A stretch of DNA of 64,000 nt from CAXXHQ01 sp963665265 (GTDB lineage: Bacteria > Planctomycetota > Planctomycetia > Pirellulales > Thermoguttaceae). Below, in pieces: positions 1 to 9,516 of this stretch; position 1 is the first letter of the stretch; each line of letters begins with the position of its first letter. Location of the stretch: contig OY762224.2 of assembly GCA_963665265.2 (NCBI GenBank), positions 2,604,001 through 2,668,000 on the forward strand, written 5' to 3'. The translations under genes and the position numbers were made by a program. Below the pieces are notes generated by a model. It did no database searches, was not told where the DNA came from, and worked only from the letters and a program-made list of their open reading frames with translations.

Positions 1-1
1 C

Positions 2-409
2 TTGCGAGAATTGCAGGATGCGACGGGCGGATTTCAAGCCTTTGTTCCGCTTTCTTTCCATCCGGAGAACACGAAATTCGCGGATTTGCGCCAACCGACG
101 GCGGCGGAAAATCTTCGCACGACCGCCGTGAGCCGCTTGATGCTCGACAATTTCGATCATGTTAAGGCGTATTGGGTTTCGCTCGACGTGGGGACGGCCC
201 AAGTCGCGTTGGCTTACGGGGCAGACGATCTCGACGGAACCGTTCGGCATGAACTGATCCATCATGCGGCGGGAAGCGTTGCGCCTGAAGCGCTCACGGT
301 CGAGCGAATCACGCAACTTATAAAAGAGGCCGGCCGAGAGCCGGTTGAACGCGATTCGCTGTATCGTCGAGTCGTTCGCGAGGGCGCCGATTGGCGTGCG
401 GAAGAATAA
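2..409 (+). CDS. mqnE: Aminofutalosine synthase MqnE, C-terminal part (cut by window edge)
   Basis: This is the C-terminal 135 residues of a radical-SAM enzyme of the futalosine route to menaquinone. MqnE joins the radical-SAM adenosyl radical to the enolpyruvyl-oxybenzoate precursor to give aminofutalosine. The reading frame is open at the left edge, so the true start and the CX3CX2C cluster motif lie outside the window. The visible segment has the family C-terminal pattern: FQAFVPLSFHPENT, then RLMLDNFDHVKAYW, QVALAYGADDLDGT and the tail AGREPVERDSLY. The gene converges on recG with a short gap. MqnC is the nearest alternative, but the DLDGT and PVERD segments favour MqnE. Confidence 0.85.
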   Translation: MRELQDATGGFQAFVPLSFHPENTKFADLRQPTAAENLRTTAVSRLMLDNFDHVKAYWVSLDVGTAQVALAYGADDLDGTVRHELIHHAAGSVAPEALTVERITQLIKEAGREPVERDSLYRRVVREGADWRAEE

Positions 410-439
410 ACGCCCCTTGTTCTCGTGCCTTTTAGGGGC

Positions 440-2530
440 TTATCCCACGTCGCCGAGGTCCAACGCTTTGCCGTATCGGGCTAGCGTCATGCGTCTGAGT
501 AGGGCATGCTCCGGATTCGCGAGGCCGGGATCGCCGGCGACCAACTCTTGCGCATCATGGCGAGCTTCGAGCAATTCGGCTTGATCGCGGAGTAGGTCCG
601 CGATGTAAAAAGGAGGCATTCCGTGCTGCTTCGAGCCGAAGAATTCGCCGGGACCGCGCAACCGAAAATCGACCTCGGCCAATTTGAATCCGTCGGTCGT
701 CGAAACGAACGCCTTCAGTCGTTCGATTCCCTCGGATGTTTGCGGATCGCCGAAGACGGCGCAGAAGCCTGGATGTTTTCCGCGACAGATGCGGCCGCGT
801 AATTGGTGCAATTGGGCGAGGCCGAAGCGCTCGCCGCTCTCAATGGTCATCAGCACGGCGTTGGAAACGTCCACGCCGACTTCGACGACCGAAGTCGAAA
901 CGAGAACTTGCGTTTCGCCCGATCGGAAAGACTCCATGGCCGCGTCTTTTTCGGGAGGCGTCATGCGGCCATGAATCCATCCGACCCGGAAATCGGCCAA
1001 TTCGCCGTTGCATAGAGCCTCGAACGTCTCCTGCAAACTGGTCGCTTCGACGCGTTCCGATTCGTCGACCAAGGGCGCGATGACGTAGCCTTGCCGACCT
1101 TCGCGGAGTTTTTTGCGATAGAATTCCCACCAACGTTCGCGTTCGGTTTCGGTGACCCAGTAGGTGCGAACTTTCTGTCGACCGGGGGGCGAGTCGTCGA
1201 TCGTCGAAACTTCTAAATCGCCGAAGAGCGTCAGGGCCATGGTGCGGGGAATCGGCGTCGCCGTCATGACGAGATAGTGCGGGTCGAGTCCTGCGGATTT
1301 TAACGTGGCTCGTTGACGAACGCCGAATTTGTGTTGTTCGTCGATGACCGTTAACCCGAGCTTGGCGAACGTGACGTCGTCTTGGATCATCGCTTGCGTG
1401 CCGATGACGATATCGACCTCGCCTGCGGCGATGAGGCGAACCGTTTCCTCGCGCTCGGCCGAGGGCATTCCGCCGATCAATTGCGCTCGCCGCACTCGGC
1501 TATCGGCCAAGAGTTTTTCGAGGGTTCGAGCGTGCTGACGCGCAAGAACTTCGGTCGGGGCCATCATGGCGGCTTGATAGCCATGCGCGACGGCCAATAG
1601 CATGGCGTAAACCGCCGCCGCCGTCTTTCCGCTTCCCACGTCGCCTTGTAAGAGGCGATTCATCGGCAGAGGGCCTTGCATGTCCTTGGCGATTTCTTCG
1701 ATTGCGCGTTTTTGTCCTTCCGTGAAATCGAACGGAAATAGCCGACGAATTCGCGCGTCGATCGGAGCGGTCGCCTCCAGATTCGGCGACCGCCGATTGT
1801 CCGTCTGTCGGCGACGTTTGACCGCCAACGCCAATTGCAAAATGAATAGCTCTTGATAGATGAATCGTCGGCGGGCGACGGCGAGCGAGTCGGCGTCGTC
1901 GGGAAAATGAATTTGTTGCAGCGCCTCGCGTATCGGGGCTAAGCGATGCGTTTTTCGAAACTCTTCGGGAAAGACCTCCTCGAGCTGATCGGCGAATTGC
2001 TCGATCGCCGCGCGAACGATTTTGCGAACGTGGCGTTGCCGAAGCCCTTCGGTGAGGGAGTAGACGGGGAGAATCTTACCGGCCGGCTCCTCTTCTTCGT
2101 CGGCGAGCGTTTCGACCTGAGGATGCGTCATTTGCCACATTAGGCCTTCGTTCTTCGGTTTGCCTGAGACGATGACGCGTTGGCCTTCGAAAAAATTCTT
2201 CCGCATGAACGGCTGATTGAACCACATCGCGCGCAGATAGCCGTCGCCGGAGCGAATTAGAACGCCGAGCAAAGTGCGGCCGGCGCGGGAAGTTCGCATT
2301 TTGATTTCTTCGACGATTCCTTCGACGCTTTGCGGTTTTCCCTCTTCGAGATGATCGATATCGCGTCGGTCGGTGAAATCTTGATAATCGCGTGGAAAGA
2401 AGAACAAAACGTCGCTGGCGAAATTCAGCCCGAGCTTACGCAATAACTCCGCGCGTTCAGGGCCGACGCCTTTGAGATATTGCACCGGGGTGCCGAGCGA
2501 TTGTGCGGGTTGTGGCGCTGAATTCGACAT
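440..2530 (-). CDS. recG: ATP-dependent DNA helicase RecG
   Basis: RecG remodels stalled replication forks and Holliday junctions by regression and branch migration. The 696-residue protein has the normal RecG length. The N-terminal wedge/OB region covers roughly residues 15-150 and includes the helix-hairpin segment YLKGVGPERAELLRKLG. Helicase motifs follow in order: Walker A GDVGSGKT at 296-303, DEQH box at 397-400, TATPIPRT shortly after, and a second RecA-like domain with VVEVGVDV and the QLRGRICRG motif VI. The start ATG at 2530 gives the expected N-terminus. It is followed on the same strand by rnhA upstream (30 bp gap), so the two may be co-transcribed. Confidence 0.97.
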   Translation of the reverse strand: MSNSAPQPAQSLGTPVQYLKGVGPERAELLRKLGLNFASDVLFFFPRDYQDFTDRRDIDHLEEGKPQSVEGIVEEIKMRTSRAGRTLLGVLIRSGDGYLRAMWFNQPFMRKNFFEGQRVIVSGKPKNEGLMWQMTHPQVETLADEEEEPAGKILPVYSLTEGLRQRHVRKIVRAAIEQFADQLEEVFPEEFRKTHRLAPIREALQQIHFPDDADSLAVARRRFIYQELFILQLALAVKRRRQTDNRRSPNLEATAPIDARIRRLFPFDFTEGQKRAIEEIAKDMQGPLPMNRLLQGDVGSGKTAAAVYAMLLAVAHGYQAAMMAPTEVLARQHARTLEKLLADSRVRRAQLIGGMPSAEREETVRLIAAGEVDIVIGTQAMIQDDVTFAKLGLTVIDEQHKFGVRQRATLKSAGLDPHYLVMTATPIPRTMALTLFGDLEVSTIDDSPPGRQKVRTYWVTETERERWWEFYRKKLREGRQGYVIAPLVDESERVEATSLQETFEALCNGELADFRVGWIHGRMTPPEKDAAMESFRSGETQVLVSTSVVEVGVDVSNAVLMTIESGERFGLAQLHQLRGRICRGKHPGFCAVFGDPQTSEGIERLKAFVSTTDGFKLAEVDFRLRGPGEFFGSKQHGMPPFYIADLLRDQAELLEARHDAQELVAGDPGLANPEHALLRRMTLARYGKALDLGDVG

Positions 2531-2560
2531 GACGCATGGGGCGAACGGAGTCGGCGGTCG

Positions 2561-3052
2561 TTATTCGCCGCCGCGCAGGTATTTTTGATAGGCCGCGACG
2601 GCCAGCGTATCGCAACGTTCGTTCTCCGGATGACCGCTATGACCGCGAACGTGGGTGAATTTCACTTGATGTCGCAAGAGGAGCGCGTCCAACTCGCGCC
2701 ATAGCTCTTCGTTTTTTACGGGTTTGAGGCGACCGCCTTCTTTTCGCATCCAACCGTTGGCTTTCCACTTCGGCATCCATTCCGTTAGCCCTTTGCCGAC
2801 GTAGACGCTATCGGTGATGAGTTCGACTCGCGCGGCGCGTTTTAGAGCTTCGAGGCCGCGGATCGCGCCGATCAATTCCATCCGGTTATTAGTTGTTTCC
2901 CGTTCGCCGCCGCTGCGAACTAATTCCTTGCCCGAATTCGGATGCCGCAAAATGAACGCCCAACCGCCGGGGCCGGGGTTGCCGCTGCATGCGCCGTCGG
3001 CGAATAACAACACTTCAGGAGGATTCGAGGCTTCCGCCGATTTTTTCGCCAT
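2561..3052 (-). CDS. rnhA: Ribonuclease HI
   Basis: RNase HI cleaves the RNA strand of RNA-DNA hybrids, for example at R-loops and replication primers. The 163-residue protein shows the complete DEDD active site: D19 in LLFADGACSGNPG, E59 in TTNNRMELIGA, D81 in LITDSVYV and D148 in ENERCDTLA. The basic handle segment KWKANGWMRK is present, so this is the E. coli type. It sits between a sensor kinase gene and recG on the same strand, a plausible DNA-maintenance pair with recG. Confidence 0.96.
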   Translation of the reverse strand: MAKKSAEASNPPEVLLFADGACSGNPGPGGWAFILRHPNSGKELVRSGGERETTNNRMELIGAIRGLEALKRAARVELITDSVYVGKGLTEWMPKWKANGWMRKEGGRLKPVKNEELWRELDALLLRHQVKFTHVRGHSGHPENERCDTLAVAAYQKYLRGGE

Positions 3053-3107
3053 AGTTCGTTAAACGCCGATGAGGGAGATTCTGTTGCCGAGCGCCGAGCG
3101 GTCGTGA

Positions 3108-4916
3108 TTAGGAAGCGCCGCCGCGACGATCTGGGCGAATGAAGTCGAGACGATTTTTGCTGAACTCGGCGTAGCCTTCGATCATCGCCGAGTCGAGCCG
3201 GGGTTGCTCCTCCAATCGCCAAGGAACGCGAACCGTAAAGGCGCTGCCTTTTCCCAATTCGCTTTTCACGGAGACTTCGCCTCCTAAGAGTTTGCACAAC
3301 TCTTTGACGATCGAAAGTCCCAAGCCGGTGCCGGAGTACTCGCGGGTCATGGCGTCGCCTCCGGGCATGGCGGTGCGTCCTTGTCGGAACTTTTCGAAGA
3401 TCGTTCGCTGATCGTCATCGGCGATTCCGACTCCCGTGTCGGCGACGGTCATCACCAAAAACTCTTCGGGGTCTTTTTCGATAGCCACCGTAATGCGACC
3501 GCCTTCGGGAGTGAATTTAATGGCGTTTGAGAGCAAATTATTCAATATCTGCTGAATGCGCGCTTGATCTTGCAAAAGCGAAGGCAAGTCGGGCGGGACG
3601 AGGGCGTCTAAATCGATGTTTTTTCGTTCGGAAAGAGGTCTGGCCATGTCGCACTGCGCGTGAACCACCTGGGCGATGCGGAACTCGCTGAGCCGGGCGT
3701 CCATTTTGCCGCTCTCGATCTTGGCCAAGTCGAGAATGTCGTTGATCATTTCCAAAAGAGTCTTGCCCGACTTCTGGATGTTTTGCACGTAACGTTTTTG
3801 TTTGTCGTCGAGCGAATCGATCGAGCCGAGGACTTCGCTAAATCCTAGAATGCTGTTTAGCGGCGTGCGCAATTCGTGACTCATCGTGGCGAGGAAGTCG
3901 CTCTTGACCATATTCAATTCGTACAATCGCATGTTGACTTGAGCGAGTTCGTCCACTTTGCCGTCGAGGCTGGAGTTCACTTGACGCAATTCTTCTTGCG
4001 CCGAAGTGAGGTGGCGTAACATGCGGTTGAAGGCCAGCGCTAGCTCTTCGTATTCGTCGCCGGTATGGATGTCGGCGCGTGAGGAAAGGTCGCCGCGGCT
4101 AATCGCGTCGCTTACGTCGCGCAAATGGCGGACCGGTTTCACGATCACGTATCGCACAATCACATAGGAGGCGATCATCGCCAAGATGACGGTGATGATG
4201 GCCGTGCCGAGCAAGAACGCGCGGTTTTTATTGAGCGTTTCTTGCATCGATTGGTTGGGGATCATGATTTTGGCGATGGCCAATAGGTCGTCTGGGGCTT
4301 GGGCGGAAATGCCGCCCAAGGTCAGTCCGGAAGCGGTGGGATCGCCCGCTTCGCCGCCTGCCGCCGCTTTATGGCAAATTCGGAGACAGTTTTCCTTTGC
4401 GCGAATGGGCTGATAGTAAACGTAGGTTTTGGCGTCCGTTTGAACGTCCGGCTCGGCGAATTCGCCGTCGCCTTCGGAGGCGTTCGGCGGGGGCGGCGCG
4501 GAAAACCGCTTTAATATTTTCCACTCGAAATCGGTATGAGGTTGTTTCGCCCCGTCGGCGCTCTTCGGATAAATGAAACTATGTTTTACGTCTTGCGTGC
4601 CCAATTTTTGGGCCGTATCTTTGATGACGGGGCCAAACTGCATCGAGGCGAGATCGTCGACGAAGGTTAAATCGCCGCCGGGCCTTTTTCGTAATTCCTT
4701 TGAGTCCAGCTTTTCCCAATGCTTGATGAGAAGAATCTGATCGACCAGCAGACGTCCCACCAAGCGATTTTGACGCAGGATGAGTTTTTCGGTTTTCCAA
4801 CTGTACAGCCAAAAGGAAGCGGCGATCAAAAGGAGCAAGCACGCCCCGAAGAGAAAGCGGCACTTTCTCTCGAGGCTGGTTTCCCCAAGAACGCGTTTGA
4901 TGGATCGATAGGACAT
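3108..4916 (-). CDS. Membrane sensor histidine kinase with DUF3365-like sensor and CX3CH motif
   Basis: This is a 602-residue membrane-bound histidine kinase. TM helix 1 covers about 20-40, a periplasmic sensor about 41-232, TM helix 2 about 233-257, and HAMP about 258-310. A coiled coil leads to HisKA with H-box DFLATMSHELRTPLN (phospho-acceptor H347). The HATPase domain has N-box LLSNAIKFTPEGG, G1 ADTGVGIAD and G2 GTGLGLSIVKEL. The sensor domain resembles the Tll0287/DUF3365 heme-binding type and carries C177-L-R-I-C181-H182, a CX3CH rather than the usual CX2CH. Heme binding is therefore uncertain. No response regulator is adjacent, so the partner is unknown. Confidence 0.9.
   Translation of the reverse strand: MSYRSIKRVLGETSLERKCRFLFGACLLLLIAASFWLYSWKTEKLILRQNRLVGRLLVDQILLIKHWEKLDSKELRKRPGGDLTFVDDLASMQFGPVIKDTAQKLGTQDVKHSFIYPKSADGAKQPHTDFEWKILKRFSAPPPPNASEGDGEFAEPDVQTDAKTYVYYQPIRAKENCLRICHKAAAGGEAGDPTASGLTLGGISAQAPDDLLAIAKIMIPNQSMQETLNKNRAFLLGTAIITVILAMIASYVIVRYVIVKPVRHLRDVSDAISRGDLSSRADIHTGDEYEELALAFNRMLRHLTSAQEELRQVNSSLDGKVDELAQVNMRLYELNMVKSDFLATMSHELRTPLNSILGFSEVLGSIDSLDDKQKRYVQNIQKSGKTLLEMINDILDLAKIESGKMDARLSEFRIAQVVHAQCDMARPLSERKNIDLDALVPPDLPSLLQDQARIQQILNNLLSNAIKFTPEGGRITVAIEKDPEEFLVMTVADTGVGIADDDQRTIFEKFRQGRTAMPGGDAMTREYSGTGLGLSIVKELCKLLGGEVSVKSELGKGSAFTVRVPWRLEEQPRLDSAMIEGYAEFSKNRLDFIRPDRRGGAS
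4371..4388 (-). other. CX3CH heme-like motif in the kinase sensor domain
   Basis: The six codons read Cys-Leu-Arg-Ile-Cys-His on the minus strand. The motif lies in the periplasmic sensor region between the two membrane helices. Canonical c-type heme sites are CX2CH. The extra residue makes covalent heme attachment possible but not assured. Confidence 0.5.
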
Positions 4917-4974
4917 AGGGAACGCATTATAGGGCAGACGTCGGGGCCCTGCCAGCCTATTTGGCGGAATGCGA

Positions 4975-5985
4975 TTACTGCGGGGTCACTTGCGCGTTGA
5001 CGTTCACATCGAGCGCGGCGTCGTCTTGATCGGTTTCGATGTGAAGCTTTCCGGCAATTTTGCCCGACGCCCCTTTCGAGTCGAAGGTAACGAGAATTTG
5101 TTGGACGGTTTTCGCTTCGTCGGAGGCTTTGGCGACGAATCGCGGTTCGCTTGAACGAACCGAGGAGACGCGGAAGGGCTTTTTCGCCTTTATAATGAGC
5201 GTTTTCGTGACGACGTCCCCCTCCTTCACGACATTATATGATAGCGGATTGGGGCGGACGGTGATCGGGGCCGCCACGACTCCTTCGATCGCCACGGGGA
5301 CTTTGGCCGCCCGTTGGTCGTAATCGTTCGTCACGAGGAAAAGCTGGTCGTGGATCGAGCCGGGGGGAGCGTCCGCTTTCAGGGTGACTTCTAGATCGTA
5401 GTTTGCGCGTCCCGGGGTACGGCTCGTTTCGACGGCTCGGGCTTCAATTTGCGGGTTAGCGCATTCGACTCGGACTATTTTCCATTCCCAATCTTCGCGG
5501 CCGGCGTAACTGATCGCGGCGCGTTGTTTTGCGCCGACGCCCTGATCGACTGAGCCGAACTGAATAACGCCAGGTTGAACCACCACGTCGCTACGAATGA
5601 AAACGTGGACGTTAAGCTGCATTTCGCCGATGAGCGGTTGTCGCTCTCCGGCCAGGAGGACTTCAAAGGTGACGGTGACCGTCGCTTCTTTCGTACCGGA
5701 GAACGCTCGCGTGTCGATAGTGGCGGTCAGTTCTCCTTTTTCGCCGGTTTTGAGAGTCGTTTTGTTGACTTTGGGCGAGGTGCAGCCGCAACTCGAGCGG
5801 ACCGAAGTAATATGCAGATCTTCTTCGTAGAGATTTTCGATCGAGAACTTGTGTTCGACTTTAGCCCCGCGTGCCACTACGCCGAAATCGTGCGACGTTT
5901 CCTTGAACATGTCGCGAACCCAATCTTGGGCGTGGCAAGCGGTCGAAAACAGTAAGACGCACAAAACGCTCAAACAAAGACGCAT
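4975..5985 (-). CDS. Secreted DUF1573 protein
   Basis: This exported protein of 336 residues begins with a signal peptide (MRLCLSVLCVLLFSTACHAQ). The first domain is a DUF1573 beta-sandwich with the hallmark SVRSSCGCTSPKV. The stretch after about residue 130 looks like two further Ig-like sandwich domains of the ASPM/SPD2/Hydin type, one containing KVPVAIEGVV. DUF1573 proteins are abundant in Planctomycetota and Bacteroidetes, and their biochemical role is not established. The gene stands alone, downstream of a roughly 300 bp non-coding stretch shared with divergent hemL. Two further DUF1573 genes occur in the island at 61.9-63.1 kb. Confidence 0.85.
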   Translation of the reverse strand: MRLCLSVLCVLLFSTACHAQDWVRDMFKETSHDFGVVARGAKVEHKFSIENLYEEDLHITSVRSSCGCTSPKVNKTTLKTGEKGELTATIDTRAFSGTKEATVTVTFEVLLAGERQPLIGEMQLNVHVFIRSDVVVQPGVIQFGSVDQGVGAKQRAAISYAGREDWEWKIVRVECANPQIEARAVETSRTPGRANYDLEVTLKADAPPGSIHDQLFLVTNDYDQRAAKVPVAIEGVVAAPITVRPNPLSYNVVKEGDVVTKTLIIKAKKPFRVSSVRSSEPRFVAKASDEAKTVQQILVTFDSKGASGKIAGKLHIETDQDDAALDVNVNAQVTPQ

Positions 5986-6286
5986 CAGGTTCCATCCTTC
6001 AAACAGACCGCTCGACGTATTTTTACGTCGGAGTAGAAAAAACTCAAAGCATGAAATACAAAGCTACCCATTTTATCTAAGCACAGATTATGACATCCCC
6101 CCTTATGTTGTCAAGATTGGATAAGGCAGTACAAGAAATTGGCTCCTGAAAAAAATGAGGAGATCGTGGTTTTTCCCCTTCCACCGGCCAATTGTCGATC
6201 GCGTCGGAGAAGCGTTACAATGGCGGTCAGGTTTTTCTTGCGAAAATTCGCCGCCGTGCTTTTTGGCCCAATAATTTTGAACAACT
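5986..6286. other. Non-coding divergent promoter region
   Basis: This stretch separates the minus-strand DUF1573 gene from plus-strand hemL. It contains an AT-rich segment around 6040-6125 that could hold promoters for both genes. I see no convincing coding frame, riboswitch or RNA gene in it. Confidence 0.5.
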
Positions 6287-7585
6287 ATGAACCGCGAAAA
6301 AAGTCGATTGGCCTTTGAACGTGCACAACGCTTAATTCCTGGGGGCGTGAACAGCCCGGCCCGGGCGTTCGGCGGCGTGGGAGGCGATCCGATATTTATT
6401 CACCAGGCCGAAGGGGCGTATCTAACCGACCTCGACGGGAATCGGTACGTCGATTACGTGCTGTCGTGGGGACCGATGATTCTGGGGCATGCCCATCCGC
6501 AGGTGTTAGCGGCGATCGAAGCGGCGGCCCGGCGCGGAACGAGCTACGGGGCGCCGACCGAAGCGGAGTCGGAAATCGCCGAGTTGATAATTCAGGCGGT
6601 TCCGTCGGTCGAAAAAATTCGGTTCGTGAACTCCGGCACCGAGGCGACGATGAGCGCCGTTCGACTGGCTCGCGGTTACACGATGCGTCCATTGATCGTC
6701 AAATTCTCCGGTTGTTATCACGGTCACGTCGATAGCTTGCTGGTCGCCGCCGGGAGCTCGGCCGCCACGCTTGGCGTTCCGAACTCACCGGGAATTACGG
6801 AAGGAGCCGCCCGCGATACGCTCATCTTGCGCTACAACGACGTCGTTGCCGTTGAGGCCGCTTTCGCCGAGCATGGAGACCGAATTGCCGGCGTTATAGT
6901 TGAGCCGATCGTCGGCAACATGGGGTGCGTTCCGGGCGAGGCGGAATTTCACCGCTCGCTCCGGGAATTGACTTTACGGCACGGCTCGCTTTTGATTTTT
7001 GACGAAGTAATGACCGGCTTCCGCACGGCTTTCGGCGGGGCGCAATCGATTTTGAACGTGCGCCCTGATTTGACGACCTTCGGCAAGATTATCGGCGGGG
7101 GCTTGCCCGTCGGCGCCTACGGCGGGCGGCGCGATATTATGGATTGCGTGTTGCCTGCCGGAAAGGTGTTTCAAGCCGGCACGCTGAGCGGGAATCCGTT
7201 GGCTGTGGCCGCCGGAATCGCCACGTTAAAAATCCTGCGTGACGAGAATCCGTATCCTCGTTTGAATCAAATGACCGAGCGGTTGATATCCGGGTTGCAC
7301 GCCGCCGCCGATGCGCACGGCGTCGCCCATCATATCGGCTCTTGCGGATCGATGCTGACCTTCTTTTTTAGCGATCGCCGAGTCGTCGATTGGGATTCCG
7401 CCTCAAAAAGCGACGTGAAACTGTATGCTAAACTATTCTGGAGTCTGATTGAACGCGGCATATACTGGCCTTGCAGCCAATTCGAGGCGTTCTTTCTTTC
7501 GACGGCCCACGGCGAGGAGGAAATCGATCGCACGATCGCCGCGGCCGCCGAGGGCTTCGCCGCATTAAACGATCCTGGTCCTTAA
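6287..7585 (+). CDS. hemL: Glutamate-1-semialdehyde 2,1-aminomutase
   Basis: HemL converts glutamate-1-semialdehyde to 5-aminolevulinate in the C5 heme pathway, using pyridoxamine phosphate. The 432-residue protein has the family N-terminus RLIPGGVNSPARAFGGVGG, the SGTEATMSAVRLARG cofactor-phosphate segment, the D239 in FDEVMTGFR that contacts the PLP nitrogen, and the PLP lysine K267 in TFGKIIGGGLPVGAYGG. The length is normal. It is followed 34 bp downstream by the cardiolipin synthase gene on the same strand, which suggests co-transcription but no functional link. Confidence 0.96.
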   Translation: MNREKSRLAFERAQRLIPGGVNSPARAFGGVGGDPIFIHQAEGAYLTDLDGNRYVDYVLSWGPMILGHAHPQVLAAIEAAARRGTSYGAPTEAESEIAELIIQAVPSVEKIRFVNSGTEATMSAVRLARGYTMRPLIVKFSGCYHGHVDSLLVAAGSSAATLGVPNSPGITEGAARDTLILRYNDVVAVEAAFAEHGDRIAGVIVEPIVGNMGCVPGEAEFHRSLRELTLRHGSLLIFDEVMTGFRTAFGGAQSILNVRPDLTTFGKIIGGGLPVGAYGGRRDIMDCVLPAGKVFQAGTLSGNPLAVAAGIATLKILRDENPYPRLNQMTERLISGLHAAADAHGVAHHIGSCGSMLTFFFSDRRVVDWDSASKSDVKLYAKLFWSLIERGIYWPCSQFEAFFLSTAHGEEEIDRTIAAAAEGFAALNDPGP

Positions 7586-7619
7586 TTTCCGCTCAACGAT
7601 CCCTTTCTTCTGACGACAC

Positions 7620-9053
7620 ATGAACGAATTACATACTTGGTCGTTTTTGTTGTACGTCAGCGAATGGATCATTCGTTTGGCGATGTTATTCGAGGTTCCC
7701 CGTCGTCGGCAGCCCGCTTCGGCCACGACTTGGCTTCTTGTGATATTCTTTTGGCCTTGGCCGGGTCTTATCTGTTATATTCTTTTCGCCAACTATCGAT
7801 TGCCCAACCGGCGCATCGGAAAGCATTTAAGGCTTTTGGAGCAACTCGAAACGATTGAACGCCGAATAGCGACGCTTCCGCAATATTCCGCAGCCCGGAT
7901 GAACTCCAGTTACGCCGAAACGGTCAACTTGGCCGAGCATCTTGGGTACATGCCGAGTTTGGGCGGGAACGACGCCGAGTTAATCGCCGAGACAGACTCT
8001 TTCGTCGATCGGTTAATCGCGGACATCGACCAGGCGCAAAATCACGTCCATTTGCTCTATTACATTTTCGCTTCGGATGAGACGGGGCGTCGCGTTTCCG
8101 AGGCGTTGCGTCGAGCGGTTTTTCGAGGCGTAAAGTGCCGATTGCTTGTCGACGCCGTCGGTTCGCGTCCCTTTCTAAAACGAGACGCGGCAGCGTTGGC
8201 GGCGGCCGGCGTCGAATTGCACGCGGCTTTGCCTGTGGGACTTTTTCGTCGACGTATGGCTCGGATCGACTTGCGCAATCATCGCAAGCTGGCGATCATC
8301 GACGCTCGAGTCGCCTACGCCGGTTCGCATAACCTCGTTGAGCCGGGCTACGGGCGAAAAGACCTCGCCTGGCACGATCTTACGCTCCGTCTGACCGGTC
8401 CGATTCTTCTGCAATTGCAAATGGTTTTCGTTTCCGATTGGCATTACGAGACCAATGAATTGCTCGACGGCGCGGCTTATTTTCCTGAACCGCAAATGAC
8501 CGGCACGATCGCCGCGCAAACGATGCCGAGCGGTCCGAATTACCCGACTGAAAATTACCAACGGTTGGTCGTGGCCGCCATTTACGCGGCGAAGAAGACA
8601 GTTACGATAACGACCCCTTATTTCGTTCCCGACGAGCCGTTTTTGCAAGCGATGCAAACCGCCGTGTTACGGGGGGTGAAGGTTGAAATCGTCGTTCCTC
8701 GGAAGCTTGACCGAAAATTCGTCAGCGCCGCCGTCCGGTCCTATTTCGACGAACTTCTCGATATGGGCGTCGAACTATACCTCTACGACGACGGGCTATT
8801 ACACGCTAAAACGATGTGCGTAGACGATTCCATCGCCTTCATCGGATCGAGTAATTTCGACATCCGCTCGTTTGCGTTGAACTTTGAAATCAACTTGCTT
8901 TTCTACGGCGAGGAGACGGCGCAAGCATTGAGAAAGCGGCAGCGACAATATATCAGCGAATCGTTCCGCTTGGAGCCCGCACGCTGGGCGCAACGACCGC
9001 CGATCCGCAAATTGGCGCAAAGCGTGGCGCGATTGCTCAGCCCGTTGCTGTAA
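7620..9053 (+). CDS. cls: Cardiolipin synthase (phospholipase D family)
   Basis: The enzyme condenses two phosphatidylglycerol molecules, or transfers a phosphatidyl group, to form cardiolipin at the inner membrane. The 477-residue protein has two N-terminal membrane helices (about 7-25 and 38-58) and two PLD catalytic motifs: H221-R-K223-LAIID228 with AGSHN, and HAKTMCVDDS with GSSNFD near residue 400. This arrangement (two TM helices plus two HKD motifs) is that of bacterial Cls. The start ATG 34 bp after hemL gives a normal N-terminus. Confidence 0.93.
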   Translation: MNELHTWSFLLYVSEWIIRLAMLFEVPRRRQPASATTWLLVIFFWPWPGLICYILFANYRLPNRRIGKHLRLLEQLETIERRIATLPQYSAARMNSSYAETVNLAEHLGYMPSLGGNDAELIAETDSFVDRLIADIDQAQNHVHLLYYIFASDETGRRVSEALRRAVFRGVKCRLLVDAVGSRPFLKRDAAALAAAGVELHAALPVGLFRRRMARIDLRNHRKLAIIDARVAYAGSHNLVEPGYGRKDLAWHDLTLRLTGPILLQLQMVFVSDWHYETNELLDGAAYFPEPQMTGTIAAQTMPSGPNYPTENYQRLVVAAIYAAKKTVTITTPYFVPDEPFLQAMQTAVLRGVKVEIVVPRKLDRKFVSAAVRSYFDELLDMGVELYLYDDGLLHAKTMCVDDSIAFIGSSNFDIRSFALNFEINLLFYGEETAQALRKRQRQYISESFRLEPARWAQRPPIRKLAQSVARLLSPLL

Positions 9054-9125
9054 GTGACAAAAACTACTGAAAATCGCCGGTGAAAGAGACGAATCGCGAG
9101 TTTTGCCGCCGCTTTCTCTTGATCG

Positions 9126-9488
9126 TCATTCGTCGCGATTCTGGGGTCTTCTCGGTTTCTTCGTCGTCTTGGCGACTTTTACCGCCGGGGAACAGCAACT
9201 TTTCGGATGAGGATCCTGGGACGGACTCGTTGCGAGCGTTGTTCCGAGGATTTTATCGACCAGCAACCGCATATTTTGCGCCGGCGCTCGTTTCACTCGG
9301 TCGGCTAGTTCCACGGACTTGACGATGTCCTCGCGAGCAATTCCCAATTTGCGAGCATTGCTGTAGTGATACTTAAAGCACGGTTCGCAATTAGCTCCCA
9401 CAGCGGCGGCAATGGCTACTAATTCTGCGACGGCCGGCGTAAAAAAATCGTGATTGACGTCGGAATTCGGAGACAACTTTTTTCGCAT
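9126..9488 (-). CDS. AhpD-like carboxymuconolactone decarboxylase family protein of the arsenic operon
   Basis: This is a 120-residue protein of the carboxymuconolactone decarboxylase/AhpD family. The redox motif CEPCFKYHYSNARKLG (CX2C plus downstream His) is the peroxidase-like AhpD signature. The C-terminus ends with a Cys-Cys pair (KSCCSPAVKVAKTTKK) resembling the CC motifs in the tail of neighbouring ArsM, which suggests thiol chemistry with As(III). It is the third gene of the run arsR-arsM-ahpD-like, 28 bp after arsM. A role in coping with arsenical redox stress is inferred from this position only. Confidence 0.8.
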   Translation of the reverse strand: MRKKLSPNSDVNHDFFTPAVAELVAIAAAVGANCEPCFKYHYSNARKLGIAREDIVKSVELADRVKRAPAQNMRLLVDKILGTTLATSPSQDPHPKSCCSPAVKVAKTTKKPRRPQNRDE

Positions 9489-9516
9489 ATTCTTTGTCCT
9501 TGAGGGGGTGATAGTT

